From Bog-473 sp963804055 (GTDB lineage Bacteria > Actinomycetota > Acidimicrobiia > Acidimicrobiales > RAAP-2): a stretch of DNA of 64,000 nucleotides. Position 1 is the stretch's first letter, and the number at the start of each line of letters is the position of its first letter. A program made the position numbers and the translations under genes. Location of the stretch: the NCBI GenBank assembly GCA_963804055.1, contig CAWDOU010000001.1, positions 372,001-436,000 of the forward strand, in the 5' to 3' direction. The notes beneath the pieces were generated by a model, which searched no databases, was not told the origin of the DNA, and saw nothing but the letters and a program-made list of their open reading frames with translations. Positions 61,006 to 64,000 of this stretch are shown here, one piece after another.

Positions 61006-61538
61006 CGGGCTCGGCTGACACGACGGCGTTGGACGAGATGCGGAACCTGATCGGCAAGGAGCAGTACCACGAGGTGGGGGAGTTCCCCGTCGAGCGATCC
61101 TACGTCTGGACCTCGTGCGCCTCGGTGGAGAACGGCAATCCGCTCTACTGGGACGACGCGGTGGCCGACGAGGTGACCGACGGTCCGATCGCCCCGCCCT
61201 CCATGGTCTCGGTCTGGTTCCGGCCCCACCACTGGGCGCCCGGGCGCACGGCCGAGGCGTTGCCGCTGCAGGTGCACTTCGACCTGAAGGCCGCCCTGGG
61301 GCTGCCCGAGGCGGTCATGACCGACGACACCATCGAGTTCCACACACCGGTGCGGATGGGCGACGTCCTGCAGACGCACCAGGTGCTGCGCTCGGTCAGC
61401 GACGAGAAGACGACCAAGCTGGGCACGGGGCGCTTCTGGGTGATCGACGTGGTCTACGCCAACCAGGACGGCGAGCTGGTGGCGGTCGAGACCTACACGG
61501 GCTTCGGCTACCGCCGGGGGGAGGCGGCCGCATCGTGA
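61002..61538 (+). CDS. MaoC-like hotdog protein (FAS1-like dehydratase N-terminal type)
   Basis: 178 residues from GTG 61002, overlapping the CoA-transferase stop (GTGA). ERSYVWTSCASVENGNPLYWDD and GPIAPPSMVSVW match the N-terminal hotdog of MaoC-like/FAS1-like dehydratases, with a single hotdog fold lacking the catalytic hydratase motif. It probably forms a heterodimer with the next gene product, as in ChsH1-ChsH2-type enoyl-CoA hydratases. Confidence 0.85.
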   Translation: MTGSADTTALDEMRNLIGKEQYHEVGEFPVERSYVWTSCASVENGNPLYWDDAVADEVTDGPIAPPSMVSVWFRPHHWAPGRTAEALPLQVHFDLKAALGLPEAVMTDDTIEFHTPVRMGDVLQTHQVLRSVSDEKTTKLGTGRFWVIDVVYANQDGELVAVETYTGFGYRRGEAAAS

Positions 61539-62029
61539 GCACCGCAATTGTGCCGGAATTGTTGTTGGACGACGTCTCGGCCGGGGACGCGCTGCCAGAG
61601 CTCAATTATGCAGTCACCGCGACGACCGTCGTGCTGGGCGCACTGGCCACACGGGACTGGCGCCCCATGCACCACGACAAGGACTTCGCCGTGGAGCGCA
61701 ACGGGACGCGGGACATCTTCTTGAACACGCCCAACCAGGCCGCCTGGTTCGAGCGTTACCTGACGGACTGGACCGGGCCGTACGGCCGGCTGGCCCGGGT
61801 CACCTTCCGGATGAAGGGCTCGGTGTTCCCCGGTGACACCATGACCCTCGCCGGCGTGGTGGAGTCGACGTCGGTCGACGAGGTCGGCTGCGGCTTCGCC
61901 ACGGTGGCGGTGACGCTCTCGGTCGACGGCGACGTCAAGACGACGTGTGCCGCCCGGGTGGCCATCCCCCGGAACGCCGACGACAATCCCTGGGCCCGCC
62001 GGGGTGACCAGTGGCGGCCGGCGCCATGA
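61535..62029 (+). CDS. MaoC-like hotdog protein (enoyl-CoA hydratase subunit)
   Basis: 164 residues from GTG 61535, overlapping the previous stop. TRDWRPMHHDKDFAVERNGTRD contains the hydratase-2 like D-x-H region (the W-x-P-M-H-x-D variant), suggesting it provides the catalytic Asp/His for the heterodimer. Expected reaction: hydration of 2-enoyl-CoA. Confidence 0.85.
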   Translation: MSTAIVPELLLDDVSAGDALPELNYAVTATTVVLGALATRDWRPMHHDKDFAVERNGTRDIFLNTPNQAAWFERYLTDWTGPYGRLARVTFRMKGSVFPGDTMTLAGVVESTSVDEVGCGFATVAVTLSVDGDVKTTCAARVAIPRNADDNPWARRGDQWRPAP

Positions 62030-62082
62030 GCGTGGCCGTGTCATGTGTGTCCCTGACCCCTCGAGCAGAAGAGAGATTCTGA

Positions 62083-63210
62083 GTGTTGGACCTTGATTTC
62101 GACCAGGAACAAGAGCTGTTGCGCCAGACGGTGCGCGACGTGCTGGCGCGGCACTGCCCGCTCGACGTGGTGCGGCAGATGGAGGACGACCCCGCCGGCT
62201 ACCCCGCCGCGCTGTGGTCCCAGCTCGGGGAGCTCGACCTGATCGGGCTGCTGCTGCCCGAGGAGTACGGCGGCTCGGGCATGTCGCTCATTGAGGGCGT
62301 CGCCCTCTACGAGGAGCTGGGCCGGGCGCTGGCGCCGATCCCGCACTTCGTCAGCGCCGTGCTGAGCGGCGGCGTCCTGGCCGCCGCCGGCAGCGAGGCG
62401 CAGAAGGAGCAGTGGCTGCGGCCCGTGGCCTCGGGTGAGGCCATCCTCTCCCCGGCCTGGCTCGAGCCCGAGAACGGGTTCTCGCCCCGGGGTGTCCAGG
62501 CGACGGCCGAGGCGGCCGGCGGCGGGTTCCGGCTCAACGGCACGAAGCGCCACGTGCTGTTCGCCGCGGCGGCGGACCGGCTGGTCGTGCTGGCCCGGAC
62601 GGGTGAGGCGGCGGAGGCCGTCGACCTGTTCCTGGTCGACCCGAAGGCGAGCGGCGTCACGCTGCGCCAGCAGTTCAGCATCGCGTCGGACACGCAGTAC
62701 GAGGTGACCCTGTCCGATGTGACGGTGAGCGAGGCCGACCGAATCGGCGCGGCCGGGAGCGGCTGGGCCACGTGGCAGGAGGTGCTCGAGCCGGCTCTGG
62801 TGCTCCTGGCGGCACAGGCCGTCGGCGGCGCCCGCTACGCGCACGAGATCACCACGCAGTACGCCAAGGACCGCCACCAGTTCGACAAGCCGCTGGGTGC
62901 GTTCCAGGCGCTGGCGCACTATCTCGCCGACGCCGTCACCAACCTCGACGGGGCCGAGCAGCTGGTGCACGAGGCGGCCTGGGCGGGTGCCACCGGCCGC
63001 TCGCTGTCGTCGCTGGCCCCGATGGCCAAGCTGTTCGCCTGCTCGACCTTCCGTGACATCACCGCCATGGCCCAGCAGATCTTCGGGGGCATCGGGTTCA
63101 CGCTCGACTTCGACATCCAGCTGTACTTCCGGCGGGCCAAGCAGCAGCAGCTGATGTGGGCCAACGACCGGGTCCTGGAGGAGGCGGTGGCGGCGGCGCT
63201 GTTGGACTGA
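62083..63210 (+). CDS. Acyl-CoA dehydrogenase (FadE type, second subunit)
   Basis: 375 residues from GTG 62083. N-terminal DFDQEQELLRQTVRDVLARHC, weak FAD-contact region, C-terminal AQQIFGGIGFTLDFDIQLYFRRAKQ, which has GGIGFT as in FadE chaperone-like partner subunits. The usual catalytic Glu region is not obvious. It probably pairs with the first ACAD as a heterotetramer. It is 53 nt from the MaoC gene, at the end of the operon. Confidence 0.87.
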   Translation: MLDLDFDQEQELLRQTVRDVLARHCPLDVVRQMEDDPAGYPAALWSQLGELDLIGLLLPEEYGGSGMSLIEGVALYEELGRALAPIPHFVSAVLSGGVLAAAGSEAQKEQWLRPVASGEAILSPAWLEPENGFSPRGVQATAEAAGGGFRLNGTKRHVLFAAAADRLVVLARTGEAAEAVDLFLVDPKASGVTLRQQFSIASDTQYEVTLSDVTVSEADRIGAAGSGWATWQEVLEPALVLLAAQAVGGARYAHEITTQYAKDRHQFDKPLGAFQALAHYLADAVTNLDGAEQLVHEAAWAGATGRSLSSLAPMAKLFACSTFRDITAMAQQIFGGIGFTLDFDIQLYFRRAKQQQLMWANDRVLEEAVAAALLD

Positions 63211-63225
63211 GGGGCCGGCCTGGGC

Positions 63226-64000
63226 TCAGGCGCTCCCGGCCCGGCGCAGGGGCGGGTGTGCCTGCAGGCGTCGGTCATCGATGACGGGTCCGGGCGCGAA
63301 ATCGACCACCTCGCCCGGTTCGGCGTCGCACTGCTCCACCTCGACGGCCCTGCTCGCCCGGAGCGCGTGTCCGCGGCAGTAGCGAAGTGCGAGTGGGATG
63401 CAGGCCGCCAGGGTGGCGACCCCGCCGACCATGATGGCCACGCGTGGATTGGTGACGTCGGCGATCCAGCCCACCAGCGGTGCGCCGATGGGGGTGCTGC
63501 CGAGGAAGGCGATGGCGTAGAGCGCCATCACCCGGCCCCGCATGGCGGGGTCGGCCTGCAGCTGAATGGTGGCGTTCGCGGTCGCGATGAACGAGATGCT
63601 GCAGAGCCCCATGAAGACCAGGGCCGCGAGGGCGATGGCCTCGGTCGGGGCCGCCGCGACCAGGAGGAGCATGACGCCGAAGGCGAGCCCGATGAGGCTC
63701 AGCATGGCGGCGCTGGGCCGGCTGCGGTGCGCCACCATGAGTCCGCCGACGACGGCACCGGCGCCCATGGCCGCCATCGAGCGCGCTGTAGGTGCCGGCG
63801 CCACCGTGGAAGGTGCGGGTGGCCAGCAGCGGAAGGGTGGTCGTGAAGTTGAAGGCGAAGATGCCGACCACCGCCATGGCGAGCAAAGGATCGCGGAGCC
63901 CGGGCGTGGACCACACGTAGCGCAGGCCCTCGCGGACCTGTCCCTTGGCCCGGGCCACCACAGGGCGTCGGTGAAGCTCGGTGGGGCGCATCATGAACAG
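63226..64000 (-). CDS. MFS exporter (MFS_3/transmembrane secretion effector type), 5' end outside, +1 frameshift
   Basis: The visible C-terminal half of a 12-helix transporter. KGQVREGLRYVWSTPGLRDPLLAM (loop and helix 7 start) is typical of the MFS_3/EntS-like group. The frame changes at ~63777-63785: GAGTYSAL continues as MAAMGAGAVVGGLMVAHRS in the other frame, which needs removal of one G (GCTC-G-ATGG). It ends in a long polar C-terminal tail. Substrate unknown; drugs or siderophores are usual. It is convergent with the ACAD gene, 15 nt away. The true start is beyond the right edge. Confidence 0.75.

Overview
The window is high-GC DNA with many GTG and some TTG starts, ATGA/GTGA start-stop overlaps and several apparently leaderless promoters. 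The gene families (DUF1707, class III cyclases, GH15 trehalase-like enzyme, SCP2-type thiolase, LAxTG/class E sortase, paired acyl-CoA dehydrogenases) point to an Actinomycetota chromosome. An uncultured acidimicrobial or mycobacterium-like lineage is my inference. I see no rRNA, tRNA, CRISPR array or transposase. Four genes carry the same type of frameshift (net +1), which suggests uncorrected indels.

Layout. 0-8.9 kb: a clipped reverse gene, a small membrane protein, an FMN reductase, an orphan secreted WxL-like protein, and a reverse block GH15 - ndh - SDR - DapB-like oxidoreductase; then a forward SDR and a monooxygenase. 8.9-15 kb: cydDCAB, encoding cytochrome bd and its assembly exporter, behind a DosR-box-like inverted repeat. 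15-19.5 kb: nucleobase salvage, with a Rieske oxygenase fused by overlap to upp, an Fcy1-type cytosine deaminase, a purine-type phosphoribosyltransferase and an NCS1 permease. 19.7-26.8 kb: a polyamine/omega-amino acid catabolic locus (AsnC regulator, transaminase, FAD amine oxidase, aldehyde dehydrogenase, alanine dehydrogenase). 26.9-28 kb: vapBC plus a decayed ald 3' end. 28-31.9 kb: ferredoxin-reductase-like flavoprotein, thiolase and HMG-CoA-synthase-like partner.

31.9-58.5 kb is the accessory and most unusual part: a cell-surface locus. It holds a GH26-like secreted enzyme with TIG repeats, two adenylate cyclases, a ribbon-helix-helix protein, a ~1.1 kb gene-free stretch with a parS-like site, two WxL-like-domain proteins, two (perhaps three) DUF916/WxL-interacting-like membrane anchors, an LAxTG-anchored protein with its own class E sortase, two lipoproteins and a ~2,350-residue TIG-repeat protein. 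Together with the orphan at 1.5 kb, I read this as an actinobacterial counterpart of the Firmicutes WxL cell-surface complexes, with sortase, extra adhesin-like giants and possibly a dedicated regulator. Ten copies of a GYGTTAACRC palindrome lie only in 36.4-44.6 kb.

58.6-64 kb: an acyl-CoA catabolic operon (two acyl-CoA dehydrogenases, a class III CoA-transferase, two single-hotdog MaoC-type proteins) behind an operator that is also found in front of the thiolase operon at 31.9 kb, so the two lipid-degradation units are probably co-regulated. An MFS exporter runs off the right edge.
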